Source: Kryptolebias marmoratus
Lineage: Eukaryota; Chordata; Actinopteri; Cyprinodontiformes; Rivulidae
DNA length: 64,000 bases
Direction of reading: 5' to 3'
Assembly (NCBI RefSeq): GCF_001649575.2
Contig: NC_051438.1
Location: 10,288,714-10,352,713 of the forward strand
Below, piece by piece: positions 12,112 through 24,734 of the stretch. How positions within the stretch are numbered: the stretch's first letter is position 1; each line of letters opens with the position of its first letter. The notes below the pieces were generated by a model, which was not told the DNA's origin, made no database searches, and saw nothing but the letters and a program-made list of their open reading frames with translations. Position numbers and translations under genes: made by a program.

Positions 12112-14454
12112 CGCGCGCGAATGTGTGTGCGCTCTCATTCATCAGTGCTGACAGAGCCACGCGGGGTACGCCGCTGTGCCCGACGAATTTACCAGTCGCC
12201 AGCACGCACACACCCGTGTGAAACACTCCTACAAAGGTGACACGAGCGCCCGCTAGCAGGAGTTTACTCATAGCAGTCAAGGGCACACCTGTGTGTGTGT
12301 GTGTGAAAACAGTCCACCCGGACACAACTGCCTTGACACATACTCCATCTTTCATCTATCACGCCAGCCTCGCCTCCCTTTCCCAACCGCCATGCCTCTC
12401 GTTTTCATTCTTTTTTTCCTCCCTCTTTTTTGTTTACACGTTCGGTCCTCCGAGGCTTACATTACTCCTCCTGTTTTTTTTTTTATCCTCTCTAACTTGC
12501 TTTGCCGTGGCCCCTTCTTCTTATCCTCTGCAGCCTCCTTCTGTCCTTTCATCTCGCTGTCACACTCCCTCTGTTCGCTGCTCGTGGTGATCAATTAGGA
12601 GACATTAGTCCCACGGTTATTCCAGGTGACAGAAGCCTCGGGAGGCCGCGCTCTCCTTCATCTCTCCTCCTTCTGCCTCGACTCTGTTCCTCCTCTCCAC
12701 ACCTGGCCGTCTCATCACTCCTGCTCGTCCTCCTCATCTTTTTTTTTTTTCTTTTCCTTAGCAGAGCAAACAGCACAGCCCCCACACTCGAACATCCTCT
12801 CACCCTCCACATCATACGGAGCAGTGACATATCAGCCTTGACCCTCTTCTCCTCTATCTCCCAAGTGATCTATCCTCTACTTCCTGTCCCTGTTTATGTT
12901 CACCTTTGACCTCAACCACATTTCACCCCCCCATCTGGCGTTTTCCCGGTGTTGCCATTCATGCAATTCACAGTGATGGACCTGTCTCCTCTCCTATACG
13001 CCAGCCGTTCACCTGTATCCTAGCAACCACCTCTCCTTTGGCTGGGGTGCTCCATGCGGAGCAAGCAAACAAGACGCCGGGGGAATGAGGAACAAGCACT
13101 CTCGTTTATCCTCCTCCCTCCATCCGTTCAGTCATTCCTTCACATAGAAAGAGAAGGCCATACTCCGCTGGAGTTAGGAGGAAAATACTTCTCTGACAAC
13201 AACTGTCTATTTTTCTCAAACTATTGTACAGAATGTGAAAATGCACAAAGTCAGAACTGCACATGACTGTTTCTTTTTCTTTCTTTCTATGGTTTTTTTT
13301 GTGTGTTTATGTGTTTATCTCATTCCCATGGCTTCGTTCTAACAGTAGGGTAGTGCTTCAAAGAAATATCGTCAGCCATTCCCTTGAAGCACGATTCTCT
13401 AAAAGGCTCTGAGTGAGTTCACATACATGTGTCTCCGGAAGATTGTCGGGCAATTTTTGAAGCTTTATTTCTGTTTTTTTGAAAAACAAGAAAGAAAAGA
13501 AAAAGAAAAAAAAAAAGAAAACACACACACAATGAGATCGAAAAGCTGTGTGCGCACACTTTTACGAGGACCGACACACACATACGCGCTCACAAAAAGG
13601 AAAAGTGCTGCTCAGGCACATGTGTCCTGGTGTAATTTATGAGTGGGCTCCTGGGCGGACGCCTCAGAGGGGTCCTCTTCACGCTGCATGGCTCTGGGTG
13701 CTCAGCGCAATCCCCCCAGCGATTGCCGGGGGCCTACGCATACACGTGCGCGATGCACAAACAAGGTACAACAAAATCCCCCCTATGAGTAGTGAACTCG
13801 CTGCGCGCTTAACGCTACAAAAAGCCAGGTAAACACAAGGGGTTCAGGCTTGGCAGCACCGCTACAGCTCTGTTCGGCTCAGACGAAACACCCGAGCAGA
13901 ACATCTCCCCACAGCTGAAAGTGGGGGAAACAAAAAACAAAAAAAAAAACAGAACAATAACTCACCATTTCAGTTTTGTTTACTGAATTCTAGCCAATTG
14001 GACAATTAGGTTTGGTGGTAAAACACATTTCTTTATCAGATAGTACAACTGGAAATACAGGAGTGGAGCTGAAACTACCAGACCCACTCAATTCCATTAA
14101 AAATGCAACACCACAGTGTACCGTTATTTGTGCTTTCCTGTTTTGTTTGCGCTATAAATACACCTATTAATAAAGTAATCTATTAGTTTGGCTGACAAGC
14201 TAATACCACCAATTATTAAGACAGACAGGCCCTGTAGTTAAAGTGTTTTGTCTGGCATGCACAGACACTGATGTAGTGGTAAAAAAAAAGAAAAAAAGTG
14301 TAAAGGCAGCAATTAGTCTGAATCAGACACATTTCACATTATTTCTCTAATTAAATCTTTTTTTATTTTAATAACTGAAAATATATGCTGTGATGTAAAC
14401 CATCATTTGTGTCATTACGAAATATGCTGCTGGTAATAAAAATTACCTAATGCC

Positions 14455-15475
14455 TTAGAATTCCTGAAAGGAAAGCATATCACTTAGGTTTAGACTAAGA
14501 TCATCTTATGTAATAAAGTTGTAACCACTTTGGTCAAACCTTGAAAAGAACTTTCTATGCAGTCTCATGCAATATTGTGAGATGTCATGTGTTGTGAATG
14601 TCTCTCAGCTACTACCACGTCAAAATTGACGTCAATATCTGTAAAATAGACTGAGATGTTGCTATTTTTGTGTTAACCGATGTTGATTTGCTGTAGTGGT
14701 CATTTTGATTCGGATTGACTCCAGAACTTAATCAGTTGTAGATGGTCATCCAACGATCGCTTTCTGAAAGATTCATTAAAATCTCTACAGTGGTTCATGA
14801 GATATTTTGCTAACAAACAACTGCACCAGTTAATACTGAAGTTCTTGCATAATGAGCCTCGCTTGTAGTATTGGTTGTCAGTGGTTTTCAGCTGCAACTA
14901 CACCAAATATAAGCATACTATCTGTAAAATTGACTAAATTGTAGCCATTATTTTGTTTTTTAATGTGGGTTGGCTATAGTGACCATCTTGAATTGGGCTG
15001 GATTCAAAAGTTAATCACTTTTAGACATATACTATGATTATTTCCTAAAAAATTAATTAAAATCTGTTCAGTGGTTCCTAAGATATTTTGCTAACAGACA
15101 GACATTGTTGGCATCTAATGGCTGACGGGACAGTTTAAAACAAAAGATTTGGACAATCTGTTAGCATGCAGAATATGTGTTGGGGATCAGTCTCAGCTAC
15201 TACAACACCAGATTTTAGGCCAATAGCTGTAAAATTGGGTGAGTTTTAGCCAATTTTGTATTTTTTAAGTTCAGCTGGCTGTGGCAGCTGTCTTGATCCA
15301 GAAGGGATCTAAAAGTTAATCAGCTGTAGCTGTAAATCTGAAGATCACTTACTGCAAATTTCATTCAACTTTGTCAAGTGGTTCCTGAAATATTTTGCTA
15401 ACAGACATGAACTAAACACAGACCGAACACGATCACACGCCTTTCGCATTTCGTCTTATGGCGGCGGGCAATAAT
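14455..15475 (+). repeat. modular 285-bp repeat, cluster A (three units)
   Basis: A leader (GGAAAGCATATCAC, TTTAGACTAAGATCATCT, TTGGTCAAACCTTGAAAA) is followed by three tandem units. They start near 14590, 14866 and 15178. Each unit has a CTCAGCTACTAC-type start, CTGTAAAATTGACT, a variant of GGCCATCTTGAATTGGG, AAAAGTTAATCA, TTCATTAAAATC, a variant of AGTGGTTC, and GATATTTTGCTAACAGACA. The tail ends near CGTCTTATGGCGGCGGGCAA. There is no coding capacity. The family recurs at least seven more times in the window. Confidence 0.8.
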
Positions 15476-17566
15476 AAAAGACGCAGCCCATTCTCTAAAA
15501 TAACCATGAGAGAATATCTCTGTTACAGGCAGGCCTCCCTTTCCCCCCCCCTCACTGCTGATCTGTAGCTCTGTACGTGGCTGCCCGGTGCAGTGTGACC
15601 GAGGAAAGCTCAGGAGGGGATGGATCTGTCTGTGTGCCCCAGGCGAAGGGGGCCTTGATCTGCTCTGGAGGACACACACCACTCTCAAGGGCACTGCGAG
15701 GGGGCACACAAACGAAAGTGGACACAGGCACACACTCGAAGCAGGAGCTCACATTCAGGAGAGCAGCGAGTGCAACACACACTGATGGCCATAGGTGAGC
15801 CTAATATGGACTGTGGTGTATAATATATATAAATACAGTATATGTCTAAATAATGTAAAAAAAAGGTGGTATTAATAATGTATGCAGAGTCAGTGAGGGG
15901 GTTGTTCTTTCTGCTGATGCCACTGATTCCTAAAATCCACCCATCTGTTGACTCCTGTCTCTGGGGTAAGAGGCCAATCAGGGGATCAGCAGCACATCTG
16001 CCTCCTTTCACACACACCTACACCTACACACACACACATATTCCAAAATAGACACGTTCAGATGTACATTTTCTGATCCTCCTCCCTCTATTGTCTCCGT
16101 CTTGCGAGCACACGGATGCACAGCACAAGTCTGCTTTTTCTTGACCAGTGTAGGAGGTCATAAAGGAAAGAAAAAAGAGAAAAAAAAAAGAAAAGAAAAA
16201 TCTATGCCCACACACTCCCACACACACTCTGAGCAACACTTTTTCTTCACACAGATCCACTGTTAGACAGGCGTCAGAATCTCCTCTGAGTGTCTGCCAT
16301 TCCTTTAAGTGTGACTACCGCGCGCTGGCTCCAGATCAGTGAAGAACATCCACGTTCCTGCTGGGTTCTGTTAGGATTCCCACTCTGAGTGATACCTGCT
16401 CAGAGGAACTGCCTCACTGTGCTGCTGTGCGCGGATCTTTCCCCCGTGCGTTTGACTGGCTGTTCACCGGCACGAGCTGAGGCTGATTTTGACAGAGCAG
16501 TACAAGTGGAAAGTGACAAAGCACACACGTCCCGACTCTGCTTAGTGTTTACAGTGGGCTGTTAACTCCGTGCTTTTTTTTCTTCTTTGTGTTGGTGTGG
16601 GAGGTAAAAAATAAGAGCAAAGCGTTTCAGGTTAGCTCAACACAAACTGAACTAAACCTGAAATAACAATAAAAAAAGTTGTGTGACGGATTCATTCGAG
16701 GCTGGTGTCCTTCATTTTTTTCTGCAATCCCGTTGGCCATTTGTATCCATCTGCATACTGCAGGTGCCTGCTCAGTGGAGCAGGTGGAGCAGCTGCTCCC
16801 CCATATTCTAAGGAGGGGGTGCAAACTAATGCTTTTACTCCCCGCCTTCCGACTTAATGTGTTATCGCTCCCAGCAATAAGATGAAAAACAGATAGCGTT
16901 TAATGATTCCAGTTGTACTTTCTCAGTTAGAAACTAAAATGTTAATTTTAAAAATAATTGCTGTAGCCCCCAACCTGTCCAGATTTGAGCTGGTTCAGTC
17001 CAACTCAGCTACACCTGTAGCTGCTAGCTCGGCAGGCAGACAGATAGCGTTAAGCTGTGGAGAAGTAAAAAAAAAAAAAAAGCTGAATTTGTTTTTTTAA
17101 GTTTTAAAGCTGTGCTGACTCCTTTTCTGATTTTAAATTAGACAGAATAGGGTAAAAACTTTGAGTGATATCACGCCAATCAGGAGTGCAGGATATCGAC
17201 AAGTTCATAAGCGGGAAGGTTTTATGCTGCTCTTATAGAAGCTGAGCAGACATTTTAAATGTTGTTTAAATATGGTTTGAAAATTGAAGTAAATTTTAAC
17301 ATTGGTTTCATATCAGCATTTAGCCATGGTTTGTTTAAAAGCACAGTAAGGGGTTAAAAGGGGTTTCAAACTCGGGTCTTCCATGCAGTATCCAGTATCC
17401 ATTATACCTGCTATATGTGTATGCGCATGGTTATATCTGCCATACATACAGGTTTTCTGTCTTTGCTCCCCATATTTTAACATAATCAGGCGCCCACATC
17501 CATTTGTCTATATTTTACTCCTCATCAACCCACCTAATGAATAATGTTTTGTGTGCGCTCCCTTAC

Positions 17567-17805
17567 CGATGAAGTAGGACAGCAGGATGGCGAGCAGGGC
17601 AGCGGCTGCGATTGCAGTCACCGCGGCACATTTCCAGCTGCAGTATTTGGACGGCTTCTTGAGCTTGAACGCTGAGCGGGAGAAGGTGTTTCTGGGTAGC
17701 AGGCGAGGGGGCGGAGAATACACCGTCCCTGACGTCAGCGGGTAACCGGGGGAGGAGCTACTGAAGAGAGGGGTGGTCCCTGATGATGTCTTGAACAAGA
17801 AGTGC
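17567..17805 (-). CDS. tenm2: teneurin-2 exon: juxtamembrane and transmembrane helix
   Basis: Third visible exon, 239 nt (1+237+1). It starts by completing an Arg codon, then [43 protein letters not shown] and the basic strip [14 protein letters not shown]. The last 21 codons (about 17568-17630) encode a hydrophobic helix, [20 protein letters not shown], which continues into the next exon. Positive charge before the helix and none directly after fits the type II (N-in) topology of teneurins. Conservation with vertebrate teneurin-2 is very high through [11 protein letters not shown] and [15 protein letters not shown]. The acceptor is CTTCTCCACAG. The donor is ATCG followed by GTAAGG. This exon alone makes the teneurin call secure. 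The paralogue call rests mostly on the exons at 4403 and 2016. Confidence 0.96.
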
Positions 17806-18467
17806 CTGTGGAGAAGCAAAATAAATAAGTAAAAATTGAGAGTTCATTTTGGACGATACTACAATAGATTGCTACGTGATGTATTGAAATATCGATGTAT
17901 TGTAAGTATTGTAAAGGACTGCTCAAACTGCGTTAAATCATACGCTGTTATATTCCAAGTGTCACCCGTTGACACTCTGCAGACCAATAATATACTGTGT
18001 TTGACCAATCAGACGTACTCTCACTGCCTGTAGTTCCTGCATTCATTAAAGATGATGGTGGTTGAGCGTTGGTAATTGGTTCACACTTATTTTAGTGCCT
18101 TTTTTAACTTCATTAAGGTTTTTGCAAAACAGTTTACAATGTGTTTCTCATTCACACACATACGCCTACTATTATATATATTTGCTTGCTTTGTACAACA
18201 CTTTTTGCAGTCTTTTTAATAACCTGAGAAGCATGTTGGAGAATCAACACCCTGGTTTTTGGATTAAAAGACAACCGTTGTCTCCTACTCTGTTGGGAAT
18301 ATTACAACTTTATGTTAAATTTTGCCAGTTTTTGTCAATTTGTGTCCTTTGTAACAGACACTTCAGACTACTTCCTATTTAAGATGATAGTTTGTAACCG
18401 ATTGTTTTGCATGTTGAAAGTCCAGTGATCGAAAGGTCACAATAAATTCCTGCAAGTCTTGACAATG

Positions 18468-18929
18468 TTGTCAAGGCCGGTGGAGAAGGAGGCGAACCCA
18501 GAGTGCAGACTCATTAAGATAAAACAAAAATTTATTCTTAAATAAACAAACAAAAACAAAAGGCTGACGTGGCAGCAAAAATCCAAAATATAAACAAAAC
18601 AAAAAGGCGATGCGAGGCAAGGCAAGGGAACCAGACAACAAGAGATGAGAGACAAGAGACATACCAGAGACAATGAACCAATGGGGAAGTGGAGAAAATG
18701 ACCAGGTTTTAAAGCAGAGGATAATTATGGGAAGTGGGCACAGGTGAGTGATTACAATTAGCAACAGGTGAAGATGGGCATGGTGGGAAGACAAGAGATA
18801 AACAGAGGAGAAGTGAATGATGACAGACCACAAAAGACAGCAACAATACAAAGACAAAACATGGAAACAATAACCCAAAACGCAAAGAAAATTACAAAGA
18901 AAAAACAACAAAAACTCAAATCCTGACAA
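18468..18929. repeat. interspersed element with TTGTCA ends
   Basis: A 460-bp block starting TTGTCAAGGCCGGTGGAG and ending ATCCTGACAA, so the first and last six bases are inverted copies. The interior is A- and GA-rich with a run of CAGGT-type motifs and no usable reading frame. I recall very similar sequence recurring in many teleost genomes but cannot name the family. The left end overlaps a perfect palindrome (CTTGACAA-TG-TTGTCAAG, 18458-18475). Confidence 0.5.
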
Positions 18930-20189
18930 ATGTGCGTGCATAAGTTTTTGTTTCTTTGAGTCCAGTTGTCCTGCTTGAATATTCACTTGTCCTAAGTAAG
19001 AGATGTGTGAAGTATTTTTGGTTTTGGGAGCATCATGTAGATAATGTTTTTTTTTAAATGAGCTGCCCTAAATGATGTAAAAGTTGGTGAAGAATCTACC
19101 ACCCAATCAGAGGACAGGATACAGGGCAAGATACTGTTTGTCCAAGCTTTGTCCAATTCTTTCATCGGACCCAGACTGCCTAATGGCTGTCAATGTTCTT
19201 AAACTGATTTTACCTTTAATTCTGCTCCGTCCCAGTTTCTTTTAAACCTCCACCTGCTGTACTTACACTCTTTTTTTTTTTCAAAGCCATAAGATTTTTT
19301 TTCCTTTTTGTTCACGCCCAGTTCTGATGTGCCCTTTGATGGCTCGACAGTTGGACAAGATCAGAGGTGCACCTTTCTTTTCCTGTCCTCATTGTCCGGG
19401 AGAGGTCAGAGCTCAGGAGGAACATAAAAGAAGGATTTGAACCGCCACCTCCTCACTCATCTTACCCATTACCCTCTTCTATCACTGCCCGTATTCACCC
19501 AGCACTCAACGTTTTATACTTTCCATCCTTTTCTATTTCTGTTTCAGCCTTGCCCCCCCCCCCTTTCCCCCCAAAAGATGCCCCTTCAGTTATCATTTTC
19601 TTTTCCTATTTCTGTCTTTCCTTGAGGAAATGCAGTGGCCAGAAGGAGACGGAAAAACACATGAAGAATCTTTTAAAGGACACTGTGAAAATAGGGGGGG
19701 AAAAAAAACATGGGTGAAACCTTTGTGTCATCTTTTGCGAGACATAATGCAGCACACAAGGGGAGTGAGAGTCTGCCCCCACAAAGACCTCAGGTGGTAT
19801 GACAGAACAAAGCCCTTGGGTGAGTTTGACATATCATAGGAGGAAAGGTCACTCGACTGCCTCGGAGATGAAGTAAAGAGAGACTTTGTCTCAGTGTTTG
19901 AGGAGCCTTATTGTTTGTGACGGCGTGTGAAAGGGAGAATATTCTTCTACATCTAACTTCAGGAATTTCTGACCTTGGGAGTAAACACAGTAAAGGAAAG
20001 AAAATGTATCTGCTTTTCTTCTTCAAAAGACACAAAGCTATAATATTAGGCAAACTGTCATGGTTAATGGATAGTTCTGGTCCATTACTGAATTACATGT
20101 TTCATTTGTGATTTTTGTGCTTCTGCCAACTTTAGACTTTCTATGTGCTCAGAATGATAAAAGCAGGTTGAACCAGTTGAGGGGATGCA

Positions 20190-20850
20190 TGTTGTCTGCC
20201 ACCTTTCAAGGCAGAATTCTAGACTATGATTGCTTTATGTTGAAAAATGCATTTGTTAGCATATTGGTTAAACCTTAAAAATAACAATGCTCAGAGTACG
20301 TGTTGGGAATGACTCTCAGCTACTTCCACATCCAATTTCAGCTCAATATCTGTAAAATTGGCTGAGTTAGCCATTTTTGTTTCCTAAAGTCAGTTTGAAC
20401 TGTGTTGACTCCAAAAGTTAACCATTTATAAATGTACACCAATTGATTGTTTTCTGAAAGTTCCATTACAATCTATCCAGTGTTTAGTGAAATATTTTGC
20501 TGACAGACAGAGATGACTTCAGTAGTTAATGGTAAAGTTTTAAAAACAGACCTTGTGCAATTAGGTAGCGCTTGGGCTATGTGTTGGGGGTGATTCTCAG
20601 CAACTATCAAACCTGATTTTAGCTCAGTATCTGTTGATTTGACTGTATTAGAGCAATTTTTGTGTTTGCTAAGGTTGCCTAATTGTGGCGGCAGTCCTAA
20701 AAAAGGTTGACCCAAAAATAATTAGTTGTTAACATGAAGCCAACAATTAGTTTCAGATATTTTGCTAATGGTTTAGACAAATGAAGACACACACAGAATC
20801 ATGGGCAACAACATAATCACCCTTTTGTCTTTTAGGTGGGAGGCGATAAA
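20190..20850 (+). repeat. modular 285-bp repeat, copy B (two units)
   Basis: The leader includes GCCACCTTTCAAGG and TTGGTTAAACCTTAAAA. Unit 1 starts near 20300 (TGTTGGGAATGACTCTCAGC) and unit 2 near 20580 (TGTTGGGGGTGATTCTCAGC). The second unit is truncated before a clean CTAACAGACA motif. The tail reads CTTTTAGGTGGGAGGCGATAA, matching the tail of cluster A. Confidence 0.75.
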
Positions 20851-21604
20851 GACTCATTGTTAGTTTGAAAGCTGCCCACTGCAAACAAAAACCAGATGTT
20901 AGTGAATGCTGGTTATTTTTTTACAACTAGTGTAAAAGCTGATGTCCTTTGACAGGATGTCAACAGGCCATTAGTTGTTCTGCTAGATTATTTTTACTTC
21001 TGTTTGATGGCCACAGCTATTTTTGCACAACAGACTGATCTGTAAGTCATTTTGTTTAGTGTGATGAATATGTGGGCAGTTAAAATAATTATTTACCTGT
21101 TCTCTTTTTTTTTTTAAAAAAAGGTGTTTTTTCTCTGCCTGCATGCCTATTTTGCTCAGCCTGACCTCTTTTTGTGATCTAAGCATGGTTAAATAAACCA
21201 ATTAACTTATTATTGATTAAAAAAAAAGATCAGGTGCAATAATCATAATTACTGCGAAACTGAGGGATTAATGAGGCAGAATGGCTGGTAAATCAAGGTA
21301 ATAAAATCAAAGTCAAATCAGTAATCAGAATCAAATTTAAGACCAATTAAGTACCACTTTAAGTCCAACAAATCCCGTGTCAAGTCATACACTTTTAGGT
21401 CTAGAGCAGCTCATTAACAAATTAGGCACAGCAGCAACTGCTTAGATAATTTTTGCACAAGTCCCCCGCAAATGGTGCTGGTAAAAAATAACCAAGGTCG
21501 GTCATTTGCAGAAATGTGGTTGTTGTTTTTTCCACTGAGATTTTGTAATTTCTTTTAATTTGTGAGAATTTTCAAATAAAAAGGCAACATTTCAAATTTC
21601 TTAA

Positions 21605-22225
21605 ATTTGTTAAGAGGAAGGTTGAGTTTTTTGAGGTGGAGTTGTGTGACATTTATAAGGAGTGAGTATCTTACTTGCAGTAGACAGAAGGCTTAGTTTA
21701 GAGAATCGGGGAAAAATGCTAACTGATACTCAGAAGTGGGCCTCGTTAAGAACAAATTTCCAACATCTAAAAGAACTGAAGTCTCAAAAAGTTCATAACT
21801 TTGTAAACAAATGCTATGTTGCAGATTTTAAGACCAACAAAGACTGAATACGCCCAATTTAGTTTCTTAGGCAACTTGTTTTACACAGAACATATTCCAA
21901 AAAACTTTGGAACATGTTCCAACATGGGCAGTGTTCATTGTAAATAACAACAGCCTTCTGTGTAAATAACCACCTGATGCAAAACTGATGCACATAAAAT
22001 AAAATAATCAGGTAAACCACTTTTGAAGTTTGAGTTGTTTCAGATATTGAAAATTCACTTATAAATAAGCCCTAAACTAATTAGTGGTTAGCTTGAATTC
22101 CCTTTGAGAATTCTTCCCTTTATCCTTCTATCTTAGATTGCTTTGACGCCTATCAACTGCAGGTAAGATACTGACTACTCAAAACATCTCCCCTGAAGCC
22201 CACTTCCAAAAATCTGAGCCATCCC
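21605..22225. mobile_element. MITE-like inverted-repeat element, copy 3
   Basis: The left arm (TTGAGGTGGAGTTGTGTG, GTATCTTACTTGCAGTAG) and right arm (CTGCAGGTAAGATACTGAC at about 22157-22175) are inverted copies of each other. The core TGTAAATAACCACCTGATGC and GAGTTGTTTCAGAT match the cores of copies 1 and 2. It is more diverged and has lost part of the outer TIR. Confidence 0.6.
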
Positions 22226-23875
22226 TTGAATGACAACGTCAGATCGTGAGGTTTTTCTTCATCAGTTGGATTTGTCACACTTTTCCGCCTCCGGTCCAAG
22301 ACATATGACTCATATGTGCACAGATGTGTGTCAGGGCTGTCGTCTTTCATAATGTAGCCCACTGTCACTGTTATTCAGCCTGGCCTGGTTGGACCGGTAA
22401 TATAACTCAGCGCTGTTACTGAACTTGATGGTCCTCTGCGAAAAACACGGTTCGACTGCGCTTTGACGTCCTCTTGCCATTCTGATTCATTTAATCGCGG
22501 CTGTTTCATAACAGTGTGTCTCTACATGCGTCTTCTTGTCTAAAAACACTTGGTGAAAACAGGGTAATGGCCTGCGAGCAGGAAGATTTGGTTTGGAAGC
22601 GATGCTCCACCGTCTATCAATTATTCAGCCAGCCGGTGCAGGCCTCTCTCTCCTTCTCTCTCTTTTTTTTAAGCCACTGATTGCTGGATTGCTGTCCTCC
22701 TGGAGTCTTCTCTGTTTTTTTTCTTTCACCCCCATCCACCTCTTCTCCCCTCCCCTCCTGCTACCTGTCAGGTATGTTGCATGACACCAAGGGAAATAAG
22801 GGGTGGAAGAGAAGTGAAGAAAAATACACCCGACACATAGAGGCAGAAAGAGCACGGGAAGATGGCATGTAAGGAAATCTGATTTTATTGTCTAAAAATA
22901 CCAGGCGCTTAGTGTCACCGCCGTCAACTTTATTATGCATGCAAAATGCATATACGCTGCCAAATACAAGAATGCACATACGTGTGTGTGTGTGTTTATG
23001 TGTGTGTGCAAAACACACTTTTCAAGGTCAAGCAGCGTGTGTCTGCTTGAACTCATTTTCACAGCCATTGAAGCACTCTGTGATGGCGAGGCCGGCGCTA
23101 ATTAATTACAATACTCCTAATGTGCGAGAGCGAGCTGGTGAATCGCGAGCGTTCTAAGCAACACAATGCATATGATTTAAAGTGCTGGTATGCATTTGAA
23201 CTTGCCCAACGAAAACATCTCAGTACCAAAGGCTTTGTTGTTTGCGCGCTGCCGCTGCACTGTGAGCCTGTGTGGGATGGGGATACGTCTACGGTCCGCA
23301 CTCGCACTAATTATGAGCAGGAACGGAAAGTGTCTAATGTGCTCTGGGGAGGTAATTGACATTGATTTATGTTGCAGACGGCTGTGGAGGGGTTCTATCA
23401 TAGCAGGCAGCCAGCAATCACAACTCTGTATCATTAGGCCGGGGTGTGTTGTGTGTTTATGTGTGTGCTTGTGTGCGTGAATGTTGTGGGGCTTTTTGAC
23501 AGTGGTCCAGTATGGAAATGTCACACATAATTAGAGAGCGCTGACAGAGACCCCCCACCCCTTTCCTCTCCCCCTACCCCACCTCGCTGCCACTGCTACC
23601 TTGCTGTCATTGCTTCTTACAGATGCAACACACACACACACACACAGAACAAGCAAAAACTAACTCATAAAGCAGCACATATTTACACTTAGCCATAAGC
23701 GCCCACCCACGCTCAAACAGCACAAATCTAAGTGAATTTTCTTTCACGAGCTGGCCCTGTATGTGGAACCAAATGTTTAATTTGCATCCCCACCGAAAAG
23801 AAAAACAAGTGACATAAACGATGGAGGGTGGAGATGGAGATGGAGATGAAGGCTAACGACTAGAGAACAGAGAGA

Positions 23876-23930
23876 GAAGAAGAAGAAGAAGAAGAAGAAG
23901 AAGAAGAAGAAGAAGAAGAAGAAGAAGAAG
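23876..23930. repeat. (GAA)n purine microsatellite
   Basis: An uninterrupted 55-bp run of GAA/AAG, about 18 units, followed by an interrupted GA-rich extension. The sense strand of tenm2 carries (TTC)n. Confidence 0.97.
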
Positions 23931-24574
23931 GAGAAGAGGATGCATTTTCTCTCCATTTCAACATTTTTCCCCAAATGAGAGAAAAGAGGACCTGGACAAT
24001 TAACCACAGAACAGAGAGCATGCTGGGTAATTAGCAGGAAGTCAAAGCTCGCTTTCCCCTCGAGCGAACAAACACACATGCTTTTACATGTCCCCCCACC
24101 AGCTCCTCTAAAACACACATACACACAAAAACATGCACAGAGTTGATTTTTTTTTTTTTTTCAGCTCTCACTAACATGTGGTCGCTCAGGATGGCGGTCT
24201 GAGAATCGGCATCAGATGTCAGATGTAGAGAACAATTAACAGGGGTCTACTCGTTATGGGGGAGGGGGGTGTCTGAAAAACAGTCAGAACTGAGAATGAA
24301 ACGAAATGCTCTCGGGGAGGGGAGCATGGTCAAGGACAGCACTGTGAGAATTGTTTCCTGCTATAATTAGAGGAAAAGAAAACAAATGGTAGATGGATAC
24401 GGTACAATGGCTATTTGTTGCGTTGCTTTGATACGAGGCGTTGAAAATCTAACATTTTCATACTGTAAACAAATCTGTTAGAATAGACTTACACGCAGGT
24501 CTTTAAACTCCTGTGTCATCTGAACTGGCTATTCTTGCTTTGTTTTGGTGTAGAGCACTTTAGATAATACTCCA

Positions 24575-24705
24575 TTAGGACAAAGGTATTTGGCCACATC
24601 TATCAGACCAACAGGAACTGTAAGAACTTGGTTCCCTTTTGGCAGCTATAACAGCTCTTTTTGGAAGGCTTTCCACAAGTGTTTTGAGGGAATTTGTGCT
24701 CCATT
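24575..24705 (-). repeat. fragment of a teleost DNA-transposon-like repeat
   Basis: Contains CCTTTTGGCAGCTATAACAG, GGAAGGCTTTCCACAAG and TTTTGAGGGAATTTGTG, which I recognise from a common fish repeat often linked to Tc1/mariner-like elements. It is truncated and no termini are visible. The classification comes from memory and is uncertain. Confidence 0.4.
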
Positions 24706-24734
24706 ATTGATTCCTGCTGCCAAAACTCCCAGAA

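Larger units (their letters stand above)
6261..17566 (-). other. tenm2 intron, 11.3 kb
   Basis: No exon supported. It contains an AG repeat at 6312-6334 just upstream of the 6138 exon, long pyrimidine-rich tracts (about 7365-7735 and 12345-12760), GT/CA microsatellites (for example 12073-12105), a GC-richer stretch at about 11130-11260, an isolated zinc-finger-like motif (9344-9412) and the largest cluster of the modular 285-bp repeat (14455-15475). Confidence 0.75.

Noticed and set aside
12237..12909. Open frames up to 135 codons, plus strand
   Set aside because: Pyrimidine-rich low-complexity sequence; hydrophobic composition follows base composition only.
19430..19450. GGTTCAAATCC (B-box like) on the minus strand, considered as tRNA
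   Set aside because: No pairing T-stem, A box or cloverleaf around it.
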